A stretch of DNA of 52,178 nt from Sandaracinobacteroides sp964394815. Lineage in GTDB: Bacteria; Pseudomonadota; Alphaproteobacteria; Sphingomonadales; Sphingomonadaceae. The stretch lies in contig CAYMZC010000001.1 in the NCBI GenBank assembly GCA_964394815.1, positions 1-52,178 of the forward strand, written 5' to 3'. The position numbers were made by a program, and so were the translations under genes. Shown here piece after piece: positions 24,282 through 32,841 of this stretch (position 1 is its first letter; each line of letters opens with the position of its first letter). The notes under the pieces are model-generated. The model did no database searches. It worked only from the letters and a program-made list of their open reading frames with translations, and had not been told where the DNA came from.

Positions 24282-24947
24282 ATGCCTGCCAAGTTCAGCC
24301 TTCCGCCGCTGCCCTTCGCGACCGACGCGCTGCAGCCGGCGATTTCGGCCGCCACCTTCGCCCAGCACCATGCCGGCCACCATCAGGCCTATGTGGACAA
24401 GCTGAACGCCCTTGCGGCGGATGAAGGCATGGAGAATGCCGGCCTTCTGGAGATCATCCGCGAGACGGCCGACGCCGACCCCGAGGACGTGTCCGAACTG
24501 GTTTCGGCCGGCGAACTCTTCGTTCATGCCGCCCAGCACTTCAACCACAGCTTCTACTGGAAAAGCCTCAGCCCCGATGGCGGCGCCCCCACGGGCGATC
24601 TTCTGAAAGCCATCGAAAAGGCGTTCGGCTCGGTCGATGAACTGAAGGCGAAGATCGTGGCCGAAGGCCTCGACCATTTCGCCAGCGGCTGGGTGTGGCT
24701 TGTTGCCGATGGCGACGAGCTTTCGGTGATGTCCACCCACGACGCACAGACCCCGGTGATCGACGAGGATCTGAAGCCCCTTCTCGTGATCGACCTGTGG
24801 GAGCACGCCTATTACATCGACCACCAGCGCGCCCGTAAGGCCTATCTTGAGGCCGTGACCGCGCGCCACCTGAACTGGGCCTTTGCGGCCGAAGCCCTTG
24901 CCGCCGACAGCGTCGAGGCACTCGAACTCGGCATCGCCAACGGCTGA
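24282..24947 (+). CDS. sodB: Superoxide dismutase (Fe-type)
   Basis: This 221-aa cytoplasmic enzyme dismutates superoxide. The metal ligands are visible in the canonical places: first His in FAQHHAGHHQAYVDKL (about residue 26), second His in HAAQHFNHSFYW (about 83), Asp and third His in VIDLWEHAYYIDHQRAR (about 168). Gln in the HAAQ-FNHSFYW stretch fits the iron type, but Fe versus Mn cannot be settled by sequence alone. The usual FGSGW segment is changed to HFASGWVWLV, and the C-terminus is slightly longer than in E. coli. AGGAG lies 9 bases before the ATG. It has its own terminator, and the 111 bp upstream probably hold its promoter. Confidence 0.95.
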   Translation: MPAKFSLPPLPFATDALQPAISAATFAQHHAGHHQAYVDKLNALAADEGMENAGLLEIIRETADADPEDVSELVSAGELFVHAAQHFNHSFYWKSLSPDGGAPTGDLLKAIEKAFGSVDELKAKIVAEGLDHFASGWVWLVADGDELSVMSTHDAQTPVIDEDLKPLLVIDLWEHAYYIDHQRARKAYLEAVTARHLNWAFAAEALAADSVEALELGIANG

Positions 24948-24972
24948 TTCGCCGGAGGCTGATGACATTGCG

Positions 24973-25009
24973 GCGGGCCGGGGTGAAACCCGGCCCGCCA
25001 TTTTGTTTC
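24973..25009 (+). terminator. Rho-independent terminator after sodB
   Basis: An 11-bp perfect GC stem (GGCGGGCCGGG with its complement), loop GTGAAA and tail ATTTTGTTT lie 25 bp after the sodB stop. Convergent ktrA ends 43 bp further on. Confidence 0.93.
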
Positions 25010-25051
25010 CACTGATATGGTCAGGGCGAAAGCAGCTCCTGCAACCCTTCT

Positions 25052-25723
25052 TCAGGTCGTCGAGGCAAACTGCTCCACGGCCGATGTCGGGCCCGAGACG
25101 ATCAGCAGGTCCGACATGTAGACGATGGTGTCGGGATAGGCGGTGATCATCGGTTCGCGCGGGCGTTTCACCCCCACGACCGTCACGCCATATTTCTGCC
25201 TTATGTCCGTCTGCAGCAGCGTCTTGCCCGCCATGAAGCGGGGCGTGCGCGTCTTCACGATGGCGAAACCGTCGTCGAATTCGATGAAATCCATCATCTT
25301 GCCGGTCACCAGATGAGCGACGCGCTCGCCCATTTCCGCTTCCGGATAGACCACATGGCTCACCCCCACCCGTTCCAGGATGCGGCCATGGTTGACGTTC
25401 ACCGCCTTGGCCCAGATGTCCTTGCAGCCGGCATCGGCGAGCGCGACGGCTGTGAGCACGCTCGCCTCGATATCCGAACCGATGCCCACGACGCCATGCG
25501 CCATGTCGCCCGCGCCCAGCTTCTTGAGCGTTGCAGTGTTCGTGGTGTCGGCCTGGACCACATGGGTCAGTTCCTCCGACCATTGCTGCACGATGTCCAT
25601 GTCCTGGTCGATGCCGAGCACTTCATGGCCCATGCGGATCAGCGAGCGGGCGACCGCGCCGCCGAAGCGGCCCAGCCCGATGACGAGTACGGGGGGGGCG
25701 CTGCTGTTGTGATCAGCCGACAA
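25052..25723 (-). CDS. ktrA: Potassium uptake regulatory subunit (KtrA/TrkA-type RCK protein)
   Basis: This 223-aa cytoplasmic gating subunit has an N-terminal Rossmann RCK domain (VLVIGLGRFGGAVARSL near residue 12, acidic DQDMDIVQQW near 38) and a C-terminal RCK_C domain (from about residue 140). It binds nucleotide and controls the KtrB channel. No ATG lies near the expected N-terminus. A TTG at 25723 has GAGGAG 7 bases upstream and overlaps the end of ktrB by 11 bp, so I take it as the start. The much longer open frame upstream is a shadow of ktrB. Confidence 0.9.
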   Translation of the reverse strand: MSADHNSSAPPVLVIGLGRFGGAVARSLIRMGHEVLGIDQDMDIVQQWSEELTHVVQADTTNTATLKKLGAGDMAHGVVGIGSDIEASVLTAVALADAGCKDIWAKAVNVNHGRILERVGVSHVVYPEAEMGERVAHLVTGKMMDFIEFDDGFAIVKTRTPRFMAGKTLLQTDIRQKYGVTVVGVKRPREPMITAYPDTIVYMSDLLIVSGPTSAVEQFASTT

Positions 25724-27098
25724 TGGGTCTCTCCTCGGGGTAGCGATAGGGCATGCTGCGAAGCCTGAGTGCAAAGGCCGCCGCCAGGCTGACGGTGCCG
25801 ACGCGGCCGATGTACATGAGGGCGACGAGGATGAGCTGGCCGGCCGGTGGCATGCTGGCCGACAGGCCGGTCGACAGGCCAACGGTTCCGAAGGCCGAGA
25901 CGGCCTCGAACATGATCTTTTCGACCGGGGCCTCGACGAAGGCTGCAAGGGCGAGGATTCCGGCCGAGACCGCGCCCACGGCCAGCAGGACAATGGCGGT
26001 GGCCTGGCGCTGGATGTCCGGCGCCAGGCGGCGGCGGAACGCGATGGAATCCGGGTGGCCGCGGATTTCGGACCAGACGACAAAGCCCAGAAGCAGGAAG
26101 GTGGTGATGCGGATGCCGCCGGCGGTTGAGGCGCTGCCGCCGCCGATCAGCATCAGGGCGGTCGAGACGAGAAGCGAATCCGGCCCCAGGGCCGACATGT
26201 CATGCGTGTTGAACCCGCCCGAACGGGTCATCACCGAATGGAAGAAGGCGCCCAGGATCCTGCCGCCGGGATTCTCGGGGCCGAGTGTCTTCGGGTTCGA
26301 CCATTCGAACAGAAGCAGGCCAAGGGTGCCCACGACAAGCAGGCCGAGGCTGCCCCACAGCGTGAGTTTGGTGTGGATCGACCAGCTGCGCGGCTGGCGC
26401 CATTCCGTCCGCAGTTCGTGCAGAACGGGAAAGCCGATGCCGCCGGCGATCACGCCGATGACAAGCGGGGTCAGGAGCCACAGGTCGGACCGGTGGGGCA
26501 TCAAGCCGTCTGGCAGGGTGGTGAAACCGGCATTGTTGAAGGCGGAAACGGCGTGGAAGAGGCCGTGCCAGGCGGCGTCGGGAATGGAAAAGCCAAGGCC
26601 CATCCAGAAGCGCAGGAAAAGGGCGACGGCGAGCACGGCTTCCGTTGCAAGCGAGGCAACAAGCACCAGCCGCACGACATGGCGCACATCGCCGAGATCG
26701 AGGCTGCGCATTTCGGCCGAAGCCATGAGCTGGCTTCTGAGGCGCATCTGCTTCGACACGAGCAGGCCGATGAGTGTCGCCCCTGTCATGATGCCGAAGC
26801 CGCCCGCCTGGAACAGCCCAAGGATGACGACATGGCCGAAGGGCGACCAGTAGGTGGGGGTGTCGACGACTGTCAGCCCGGTGACGCACAGCGCCGAGGT
26901 GGCCGTGAACAGCGCCGTCACGAAATCCGCATTGCCGCTGCCAGTTCGGGAAACAGGCATCATCAGAAGCAGGGTGCCCGCCGCGATCCCGATCAGGAAG
27001 GCCAGCGGAATGATCCGCTCGGGCCTCGGGATGGCGCGTGCTTCAAGCCCTGGTGTCACCTGCACTCCTGATGCCGAAGCCGGCGTGGCGGCCTTCAT
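25713..27098 (-). CDS. ktrB: Potassium uptake membrane subunit (KtrB/TrkH family)
   Basis: This 461-aa channel-like membrane protein is built from four M1-P-M2 repeats. The four pore-loop segments are visible with their selectivity-filter glycines: SALCVTGLTVVDT (about residue 70), SAFNNAGFTTLPDG (about 185), TRSGGFNTHDMSAL (about 290) and SAFGTVGLSTGLSA (about 408). It pairs with the downstream KtrA. Its ATG overlaps the mnmC stop as ATGA. The order cyclophilin-mnmC-ktrB-ktrA suggests one transcript, although the functions are unrelated. Confidence 0.93.
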   Translation of the reverse strand: MKAATPASASGVQVTPGLEARAIPRPERIIPLAFLIGIAAGTLLLMMPVSRTGSGNADFVTALFTATSALCVTGLTVVDTPTYWSPFGHVVILGLFQAGGFGIMTGATLIGLLVSKQMRLRSQLMASAEMRSLDLGDVRHVVRLVLVASLATEAVLAVALFLRFWMGLGFSIPDAAWHGLFHAVSAFNNAGFTTLPDGLMPHRSDLWLLTPLVIGVIAGGIGFPVLHELRTEWRQPRSWSIHTKLTLWGSLGLLVVGTLGLLLFEWSNPKTLGPENPGGRILGAFFHSVMTRSGGFNTHDMSALGPDSLLVSTALMLIGGGSASTAGGIRITTFLLLGFVVWSEIRGHPDSIAFRRRLAPDIQRQATAIVLLAVGAVSAGILALAAFVEAPVEKIMFEAVSAFGTVGLSTGLSASMPPAGQLILVALMYIGRVGTVSLAAAFALRLRSMPYRYPEERPIVG

Positions 27099-28909
27099 CC
27101 GGCATCTATCTGCCCCAGCCCGCTTTCGGGCGCAACGCGGCGCTTCAGCCGGGCCGGATCGACAAGGGCCGCCGATGATGCGCCAAGCGGCGAAGGCGCG
27201 CCCATGGCGCAGGCGGCCACATGTTCGGCCAGAAGCGGGGCAAGGGTGAAGCCACGCCCGCCAAGGCCCGAGAGGATGAACAGGCCGTCTTCGATCCGGC
27301 CGGCCAGGGGCTGGTGATCGGGCGAGGCCGCGCGCACGCCGGCTACCGCATCCAGCGGCAGGCCACGAAGCCGGGCCGCCAGCGCCGGGCGCATTCGCGC
27401 AAGCTTGTCGAGATTGCGGTCATTGTCCTCGGCGCGGACTGCCGGGTCAGGGTCATCCCGGCCATGGGTGGCGCCGAAAAGCACACCACCCGGTGTCGGA
27501 ATGGCATAGCCGCCCCAGCTGGCCGGCGCGCCGCCAGGCTCTTCGCGCGCAAGCGTCACCTGCCCGCGAACCGGGCGCAGCGGCAGGCCGGTGAGGGCCG
27601 CGCTCCCTGGCCCGGCGGCGATGACGAGGCAGTCCGCTTCGGCGAGCAGCGCCCCGCCTTCCGCGAACAGCTGCCAGCCCCCCGGACCCGCGCGGGCGAT
27701 ACGGGCGATGCGCCGGGCTTCGGGCTGGCCGCCCAGCCCGGCCGAACCTGACCATGCTGCGCGCAGCCGTTGCGGCCGCAGGACGAGGGCATCGGCCACC
27801 CACAGCGCTTCATCGGTAACCACTTCACCCAGCCGCGCGCTCGTGGCCCCGGCGTCGAGCCACTGCAGGCTTCCCGGATCGAAGAGGCCGCTGTCCAGCG
27901 TTGCCCGGCCGCGTTCCGGCTCGCCGCGCCCCGCCAGGATCCTGAGCGCACCAGTGCCGAGGACCGCATCCGCAGCCGTCTGGCGCACGAGGTCCACGGC
28001 GCGGCGGAAGGCCTGGGCATGAAGCTGCGCGCCGGCGCTGCTGCCGGCTGCAAGCCGGGGCGACACAAGGGCGGCGGGGTTCCCCGAGGCCATGGGGCCT
28101 TGCGCGAAGAGCCGGGGTCCGGCCCCCAGCGCCCGGAAGGCGCGGGCAAGGGCCGCGCCCGCGATGCCGGCCCCGATGATGGCGATGCGCCGGGGTGGGC
28201 TTTGGTTGACGGCGACACCGGGCAGTTCCGCTTCCAGCCGCTCGCGCTTGCGGCCGAAGCCGGGCTTGCGGTTCAGCGTGAAACCGGCTGCCGAAAGACC
28301 GTCGCGGACGATGCGGGCGACGCTGTAGGTTGCAGCCCGCGCCCCCGGCGCGGAACGTGCCGCGATGGCCGCCATCAGGTCCGGCGACCACATGTCGGGG
28401 TTGAGGGCGGGCGCGAAGCCGTCGAGGAACCATGCATCCGCCCTGCCGGACCACTGGGAAAGCGCCTCGCCTGCATCGAGAATGGCAAGATCGAGCGTGA
28501 CGCCATGGTCTGGCCACTGGATGCGGTGGAAACCGCGCGCGCCCTTCGGCCATTGCGCCAGCAGGGCGGCGGCAAGATCGGCAAGCTCCGGAAAGGCGGC
28601 CAGCGCGCGGGCGGCATCGGCGACCGGCAGCGGAAAGCCTTCCACGGAGAACAGCCCGAGATGGCCGCCCGCCGGCCGGTGCCGCCGCCACAGGTCGATG
28701 AGCGCAAGCATGTTGAGGCCGGTGCCGAAGCCCAGTTCCCCGACGGTGAAGTGGGCGCGCCCGGCCCAGCGGCCGGGCAGGCCGCAGCCTTCGAGAAAGA
28801 CGGCGCGGCTTTCCGCCAGCCCGCCCTCGCGGGAGAAATAGACATCGCCATGCCGCGCGGACCGCAGATGGCCGCCGGCCCAGTCCGGGCCGGGATCATG
28901 TGCTGTCAT
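27095..28909 (-). CDS. mnmC: Bifunctional tRNA (mnm5s2U34) modification enzyme MnmC
   Basis: This 604-aa protein has two domains. The N-terminal SAM methyltransferase domain (to about residue 235) has VGELGFGTGLNMLALIDLW at about 56 and DAWFLDGFAPALNPDMWS at about 157. The C-terminal FAD-dependent oxidase domain begins with RIAIIGAGIAGAALARAFRA (core GAGIAGAALARAF) near 242 and ends with SPDHQPLAG and FILSGLGGRGFTLAPLLAEH. Together they convert cmnm5U34 to nm5U and then mnm5U in tRNA anticodons. It lies 12 bp after the cyclophilin gene and overlaps ktrB by 4 bp. Confidence 0.95.
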   Translation of the reverse strand: MTAHDPGPDWAGGHLRSARHGDVYFSREGGLAESRAVFLEGCGLPGRWAGRAHFTVGELGFGTGLNMLALIDLWRRHRPAGGHLGLFSVEGFPLPVADAARALAAFPELADLAAALLAQWPKGARGFHRIQWPDHGVTLDLAILDAGEALSQWSGRADAWFLDGFAPALNPDMWSPDLMAAIAARSAPGARAATYSVARIVRDGLSAAGFTLNRKPGFGRKRERLEAELPGVAVNQSPPRRIAIIGAGIAGAALARAFRALGAGPRLFAQGPMASGNPAALVSPRLAAGSSAGAQLHAQAFRRAVDLVRQTAADAVLGTGALRILAGRGEPERGRATLDSGLFDPGSLQWLDAGATSARLGEVVTDEALWVADALVLRPQRLRAAWSGSAGLGGQPEARRIARIARAGPGGWQLFAEGGALLAEADCLVIAAGPGSAALTGLPLRPVRGQVTLAREEPGGAPASWGGYAIPTPGGVLFGATHGRDDPDPAVRAEDNDRNLDKLARMRPALAARLRGLPLDAVAGVRAASPDHQPLAGRIEDGLFILSGLGGRGFTLAPLLAEHVAACAMGAPSPLGASSAALVDPARLKRRVAPESGLGQIDAG

Positions 28910-28921
28910 GGCCGGTGCGCC

Positions 28922-29665
28922 TCAGTCTGCCCGGCGGGCCGAGAGGATGGCGACGGGCCGGGCGATCATCTGGCCTTTCATCGCGCCCGTGCCTTCGGTT
29001 GCCGAAACGGGGGCCAGGAGAATCCGGCGCATCACGTCCATGCCTTCGACCACCCGGCCGAAGACGGCGAAACCGGCCGTGTCGCCTTCGCCTCCGGGCT
29101 GGGCATCGAGCGAGGTCAGCGGCCCGAGGGTGATGAAGAAATCGCCCTGCGCGCTGCCGGGCGCGCCGCGCGCCATGGAGATGGCGCCATCTCCATGGCC
29201 AAGGCCGGTTTTGGTCGTCGGTTCATGGGCGATGGGGGGCAGGGCGCGTTTCGGATCGGACTTGATTCCGCCCTGGATCAGCCCGAGATCCGGCCGGCCA
29301 GGGAAGGTGAGGGCGCGGTAGAAGCTGACGCCGTCCAGCCTTTTCTGATCGACATAGCGCAGGAAATTGGCGGTGGTGACGGGCGCGCGACCGCGATCGA
29401 GGGCCAGCATCATGGTGCCTTCGGCCGTCACGAGGCGCACACGCACGAGATCCTCGGGCGGGGCCTGTTTTTCCGTCGCCTGCGTGGTTTCGGCCTGCGT
29501 GGTTTCGGCCTGCGTGGTTTCGGCCTGTGCAGACCCGGCCGCTGTGCTTCCGGCCTCAGCGGGGGCTTCCGCCTCCGCGACCGGCGCGGCCTGCGGCGGC
29601 TCTTGCGCCACTGCCGGCTGGGCGAGGATGAGCAGAAGGGCGACGGGGCTGAGAAGGCGAATCAT
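28922..29665 (-). CDS. Exported cyclophilin-type peptidyl-prolyl isomerase
   Basis: This 247-aa protein has a signal peptide (MIRLLSPVALLLILAQPAVA), an Ala/Glu/Thr-rich linker of about 50 residues with a threefold QAETT repeat, and then a cyclophilin domain from about residue 72. Family segments are TTANFLRYVDQKRLDGVSFYRAL, here with the F-Y-R active-site Arg, IQGG, GAISMARGAPGSAQGDFFITLG and FAVFGRVVEGMDV. It should catalyse proline isomerisation in the periplasm. It is the first gene of the minus-strand mnmC-ktrB-ktrA run. Confidence 0.9.
   Translation of the reverse strand: MIRLLSPVALLLILAQPAVAQEPPQAAPVAEAEAPAEAGSTAAGSAQAETTQAETTQAETTQATEKQAPPEDLVRVRLVTAEGTMMLALDRGRAPVTTANFLRYVDQKRLDGVSFYRALTFPGRPDLGLIQGGIKSDPKRALPPIAHEPTTKTGLGHGDGAISMARGAPGSAQGDFFITLGPLTSLDAQPGGEGDTAGFAVFGRVVEGMDVMRRILLAPVSATEGTGAMKGQMIARPVAILSARRAD
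29478..29522. repeat. 15-bp in-frame tandem repeat in the cyclophilin linker
   Basis: GCCTGCGTGGTTTCG occurs three times at 29478, 29493 and 29508, encoding repeated AETTQ on the minus strand. The unit is a multiple of three, so copy changes would keep the frame. Confidence 0.9.
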
Positions 29666-29742
29666 GCCGCCAGTCTAGAGGCTGGCGCGGCGGCGCGGAA
29701 GCGCAGGCCCGTGCAAGGCGGACAGAGGGGCCGTGATGGGTT

Positions 29743-30618
29743 ATGATGCGCGGCATGAGTCCCATGCCCGAAGCCCCGCCGCCCGGTGCGGCGCCTGACT
29801 GGACCGTCCCCCAGCAGTGGGCGCGGTTCACCCGGGCCGAGCATGCCCTGTGGGACCGGCTCTACGCCCGCCAGCTTGCGCTTTTGCCCGGGCGGGCCGT
29901 GCCCCAGTTCCTCGACGGGCTGAAGGCCCTCGATCTCGGGGCGGGCGGCGTGCCGGACTATCGCCGCCTCAACGAGCGGCTGATGCGCCTGACGGGCTGG
30001 CAGGTGGTGGCCGTGCCGGGGCTGGTTCCCGATGATGTCTTCTTCGGGCATTTGTCGAACCGGCGCTTCGTTGCCGGCAATTTCATGCGCCGGCCCGACC
30101 AGATCGACTATCTGCAAGAGCCGGACATCTTCCACGATGTCTTCGGCCATGTGCCGCTCCTCGCCGACCCGGTGTTCGCGGATTACATGCAGGCCTATGG
30201 CGAGGGCGGGTTGCGCTCGATGCGGCACGGGGCGCTGCACAAGCTGGCCCGGCTCTACTGGTACACGGTGGAGTTCGGGCTGATGGAAACGGCGGACGGC
30301 ATCCGGATCTTCGGCGCCGGCATCCTGTCATCCGCCGGGGAAAGCCGCTTCGCCATCGAGGACCCTTCTCCCAACAGGCTCGGCTTCGACCTGATGCGGG
30401 TGATGCGGACGCGCTATCGCATTGACGACTATCAGCAGGGCTATTTCGTCATCCCCTCCTTCGAAGCGCTGCTGCGCCAGACCCTGGAGACGGATTTCGC
30501 CCCGCTCTACAAGGAACTCGCTGCGCTGCCCGATCTTTCCCCCGACGCCATTCTGCCCGGAGACAGGGTCTTCACCCGCGGCACACAGGCGCGCCCGGTT
30601 TCATCGCTGGCGCAATAG
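29743..30618 (+). CDS. phhA: Phenylalanine 4-monooxygenase
   Basis: This 291-aa iron- and pterin-dependent enzyme converts phenylalanine to tyrosine. The iron site is visible: the two histidines in PDIFHDVFGHVPLL (about residues 128-133) and the glutamate in YWYTVEFGLM (about 173). GAGILSSAGE and the LDKA-like substrate region follow. Length matches bacterial monofunctional enzymes. ATGs at 29743, 29746 and 29755 are all possible; I keep the first. Its 3' end overlaps the convergent sirtuin gene by 18 bp. No pterin carbinolamine dehydratase (phhB) is nearby. Confidence 0.95.
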   Translation: MMRGMSPMPEAPPPGAAPDWTVPQQWARFTRAEHALWDRLYARQLALLPGRAVPQFLDGLKALDLGAGGVPDYRRLNERLMRLTGWQVVAVPGLVPDDVFFGHLSNRRFVAGNFMRRPDQIDYLQEPDIFHDVFGHVPLLADPVFADYMQAYGEGGLRSMRHGALHKLARLYWYTVEFGLMETADGIRIFGAGILSSAGESRFAIEDPSPNRLGFDLMRVMRTRYRIDDYQQGYFVIPSFEALLRQTLETDFAPLYKELAALPDLSPDAILPGDRVFTRGTQARPVSSLAQ

Positions 30619-31311
30619 ATCCTCGACGAATTCGGGCACCAGCGATCCGGCGGGGCCGAGGCGGCTTTCCGCGAAGCGGTCGCTTGTCATCGAGGGGTCG
30701 AGGTTCAGTTCCAGCGTGCGTGCGCCCGATTCCCGCGCGATGTCCACGAAGCCGGCAGCCGGATAGACATTGCCCGAGGTGCCGATCGACACGAAAAGGT
30801 CCGCCATAAGAAGCGCATCATGGATGCGCGGCATGTGATAGGGCATTTCCCCGAACCAAACGATATCCGGGCGGAGCCGGCCGCGCGCGCCGCAGCCGGG
30901 GCAGGGCGGCCAGCCAGCCAGCGGCCCCGCGTGGGGGAAGCGCCCGTCGCAGGCGAGGCACCAGGCCGATTTCAGCGCGCCATGCATATGCAGGAGGCGG
31001 CGGCTGCCGGCGCGTTCGTGCAGGTCATCGACATTCTGGGTGACGAGGAGCAGTTCGCCCGGCCATTCCGCATCGAGCCGCGCCAGCGCCATGTGCGCCG
31101 GGTTCGGCGCGACCGTGCCAAGGGCCGCACGGCGCAGATCATAGAAGCGCTGGACGAGCGCGGGGTCGTGGCGGAACGCTTCGGGGGTTGCCACATCCTC
31201 CACCCTGTGCCCTTCCCACAGGCCGCCGGGGCCGCGAAAGGTGGCAACGCCTGATTCGGCCGAAATGCCGGCCCCGGTCAGGATGACGATGCGCTCGAGC
31301 CTGTCTTTCAT
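30601..31311 (-). CDS. cobB: NAD-dependent protein deacylase (sirtuin, CobB-like)
   Basis: This 236-aa sirtuin removes acyl groups from protein lysines using NAD. Motifs: NAD-binding LTGAGISAESGVATFRG (about residue 12), FYDLRR with the Y-x-x-R pair seen in desuccinylase-type (SIRT5-like) sirtuins (about 55), TQNVDDLHERAG, catalytic His in LHMHGAL (about 109), four zinc cysteines in CLAC and CPGC (about 118-141) and GTSGNVYPAAGF. The frame is open far upstream, but the ATG at 31311 starts just before the NAD motif and diverges from dapB. It overlaps phhA at the 3' ends. Confidence 0.93.
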   Translation of the reverse strand: MKDRLERIVILTGAGISAESGVATFRGPGGLWEGHRVEDVATPEAFRHDPALVQRFYDLRRAALGTVAPNPAHMALARLDAEWPGELLLVTQNVDDLHERAGSRRLLHMHGALKSAWCLACDGRFPHAGPLAGWPPCPGCGARGRLRPDIVWFGEMPYHMPRIHDALLMADLFVSIGTSGNVYPAAGFVDIARESGARTLELNLDPSMTSDRFAESRLGPAGSLVPEFVEDLLRQR

Positions 31312-31399
31312 GCCCGTCTCTTGCCAAGAGGGGCGATGGTTGGAAAGGTTCGGCGGCGCAACCGGCAGCCCGCGGGATGCCGGCAATGAGGAGCAGGAC

Positions 31400-32200
31400 A
31401 TGATCAGGATCGGTGTGCTGGGTGCAGGCGGGCGAATGGGGCAGGCGATCATCGCCGAAATCCAGGCCGCGCCGGATTGCATCCTGGCCGGCGGCGTCGA
31501 GCGTGCCGGCCATGCCATGTGCGGCACGCCGCTGGGCGAGGGGATGGTGATATGCGCCAATGCCGCCCCTGTCGCCCACAAGGCCGATGTGCTGATCGAC
31601 TTCACCTCGCCCGTGGCGCTGGAAGAAAATCTGCGCGCAGCGCAGGATGGAAAATCGGCGATCCTGATTGGAACGACCGGGCTTCAGCCCCGGCATCATG
31701 CGCTCATCGATGCGGCAGCGAAATCCATCCCCGTGCTTCAGGCGGCGAACACGGCGCTGGGCGTCACGCTTCTGGCGGCCCTGGTCGAGCAGGCGGCCCG
31801 TGCGCTCGATGCCAGCTGGGATATCGAGATCGTGGAACTGCACCATCGCCACAAGGTGGATGCGCCCTCGGGCACGGCCCTCTATCTGGGCGAGGCGGCT
31901 GCGCGCGGCCGTGGCGCGCCGCTTTCCGAACTGCGCCTGCCCGCCCATGAGGGAATGACCGGCCCGCGCCGGGGCGGCGGCATCGGTTTCGCGGCCCTGC
32001 GGGGTGGTTCGGCCGCTGGCGACCACCGGGTTATCCTGGCTGGCGAGGGGGAGCGGATCGAACTGGGCCATGTGGCCGAAAACCGCGAGATCTTCGCGCG
32101 TGGCGCCGTCAGGGGCGCTCGCTGGGTGGCGAAGCAGAAGCCGGGCCGCTACGCGATGGCGGACATGTTCCGCGATGCCCTGTCGAAGGCCGCCAGTTAG
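31400..32200 (+). CDS. dapB: 4-hydroxy-tetrahydrodipicolinate reductase
   Basis: This 266-aa enzyme makes tetrahydrodipicolinate for lysine and diaminopimelate synthesis. It shows the NAD(P)H motif VLGAGGRMGQAI (about residue 6), DFTSPVALEENL, IGTTGL, ANTALGVTLL and the catalytic ELHHRHKVDAPSGTAL (about 147-160), with its His and Lys. The start at 31400 has AGGAG 6 bases upstream and fits homologues; the longer open frame does not. The gene is monocistronic as far as seen, divergent from the sirtuin gene across 88 bp. Confidence 0.95.
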   Translation: MIRIGVLGAGGRMGQAIIAEIQAAPDCILAGGVERAGHAMCGTPLGEGMVICANAAPVAHKADVLIDFTSPVALEENLRAAQDGKSAILIGTTGLQPRHHALIDAAAKSIPVLQAANTALGVTLLAALVEQAARALDASWDIEIVELHHRHKVDAPSGTALYLGEAAARGRGAPLSELRLPAHEGMTGPRRGGGIGFAALRGGSAAGDHRVILAGEGERIELGHVAENREIFARGAVRGARWVAKQKPGRYAMADMFRDALSKAAS

Positions 32201-32391
32201 GCAGCCGGCATGAGGCGTGCGCCGGAGGGCGCGGGCCCTGCGCTGACGAAGTGGGAAACGCGGCCATCGGCACGTGCCTGGGCCGTGGCGGACGCTTCAT
32301 GCGCCGGACCCTCGGGCGGGGCGGAAGCAAAGCGCGACATTCCGACGAGCGAGAAACCGAGCAGAAATCCGATGATGATGGCTTTCAGCAT
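32197..32391 (-). CDS. Possible small membrane-anchored protein of unknown function
   Basis: This is a 64-aa reading frame. Its first 18 residues, MLKAIIIGFLLGFSLVGM, form a clear hydrophobic helix, and the rest is Ala/Pro-rich and hydrophilic. An AGGACAGG stretch lies about 9 bases before the ATG. It is convergent with dapB, overlapping its last 4 bp, and divergent from infA. I do not recognise a family. A start at 32439 would add 16 residues. The well-formed membrane segment in a non-shadow position supports it, but short frames in GC-rich DNA are easily spurious. Confidence 0.4.
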   Translation of the reverse strand: MLKAIIIGFLLGFSLVGMSRFASAPPEGPAHEASATAQARADGRVSHFVSAGPAPSGARLMPAA

Positions 32392-32622
32392 CCGAATATG
32401 CCTGTCCTGGCTGGTGACGAAGGGGCGGCGCGATTCCATGCCGAACCATGAAGACCGCGCCTCTCCATGGGCGGCACCTAGCGCCCATGGGGCACGGGAT
32501 GCTTGGAGGAATCCGACAGAAGCATGCGCCGGTCTTGCCAAGATGGCCTGTTTTGGGCATGGCGGCGGCCATGTCAGCCCCGGCACGCCGGGGTCATTGT
32601 CCGAAGGTTATTGCATCAGCCC

Positions 32623-32841
32623 ATGCCCAAGGAAGAGCTTCTCGAGATGCGGGGAACGGTCGTCGAACTGCTTCCCAACGCCATGTTCAGGGTGCGTCTG
32701 GAAAATGATCACGAGATCCTGGGCCATACGGCGGGCAAGATGCGCAAGAACCGCATCCGCGTGCTGACCGGCGATGAAGTGCTGGTGGAACTGACCCCCT
32801 ACGACCTGACCAAGGGCCGGATCACCTACAGGTTCAAGTGA
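32623..32841 (+). CDS. infA: Translation initiation factor IF-1
   Basis: This 72-aa OB-fold protein binds the ribosomal A site during initiation. The sequence is diagnostic: KEELLEMRGTVVELLPNAMF, then HEILGHTAGKMRKNRIRVL and ELTPYDLTKGRITYRFK at the end. The ATG at 32623 gives the standard length. The 231 bp upstream to the small minus-strand frame probably contain its promoter and leader. It overlaps maf by GTGA, starting the group infA-maf-RNase E/G-yacG. Confidence 0.97.
   Translation: MPKEELLEMRGTVVELLPNAMFRVRLENDHEILGHTAGKMRKNRIRVLTGDEVLVELTPYDLTKGRITYRFK

Noticed and set aside
25724..26083. N-terminal extension of KtrA by about 120 residues
   Set aside because: It lies fully inside ktrB in another frame and is low-complexity. 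The RCK domain starts right after the TTG at 25723.
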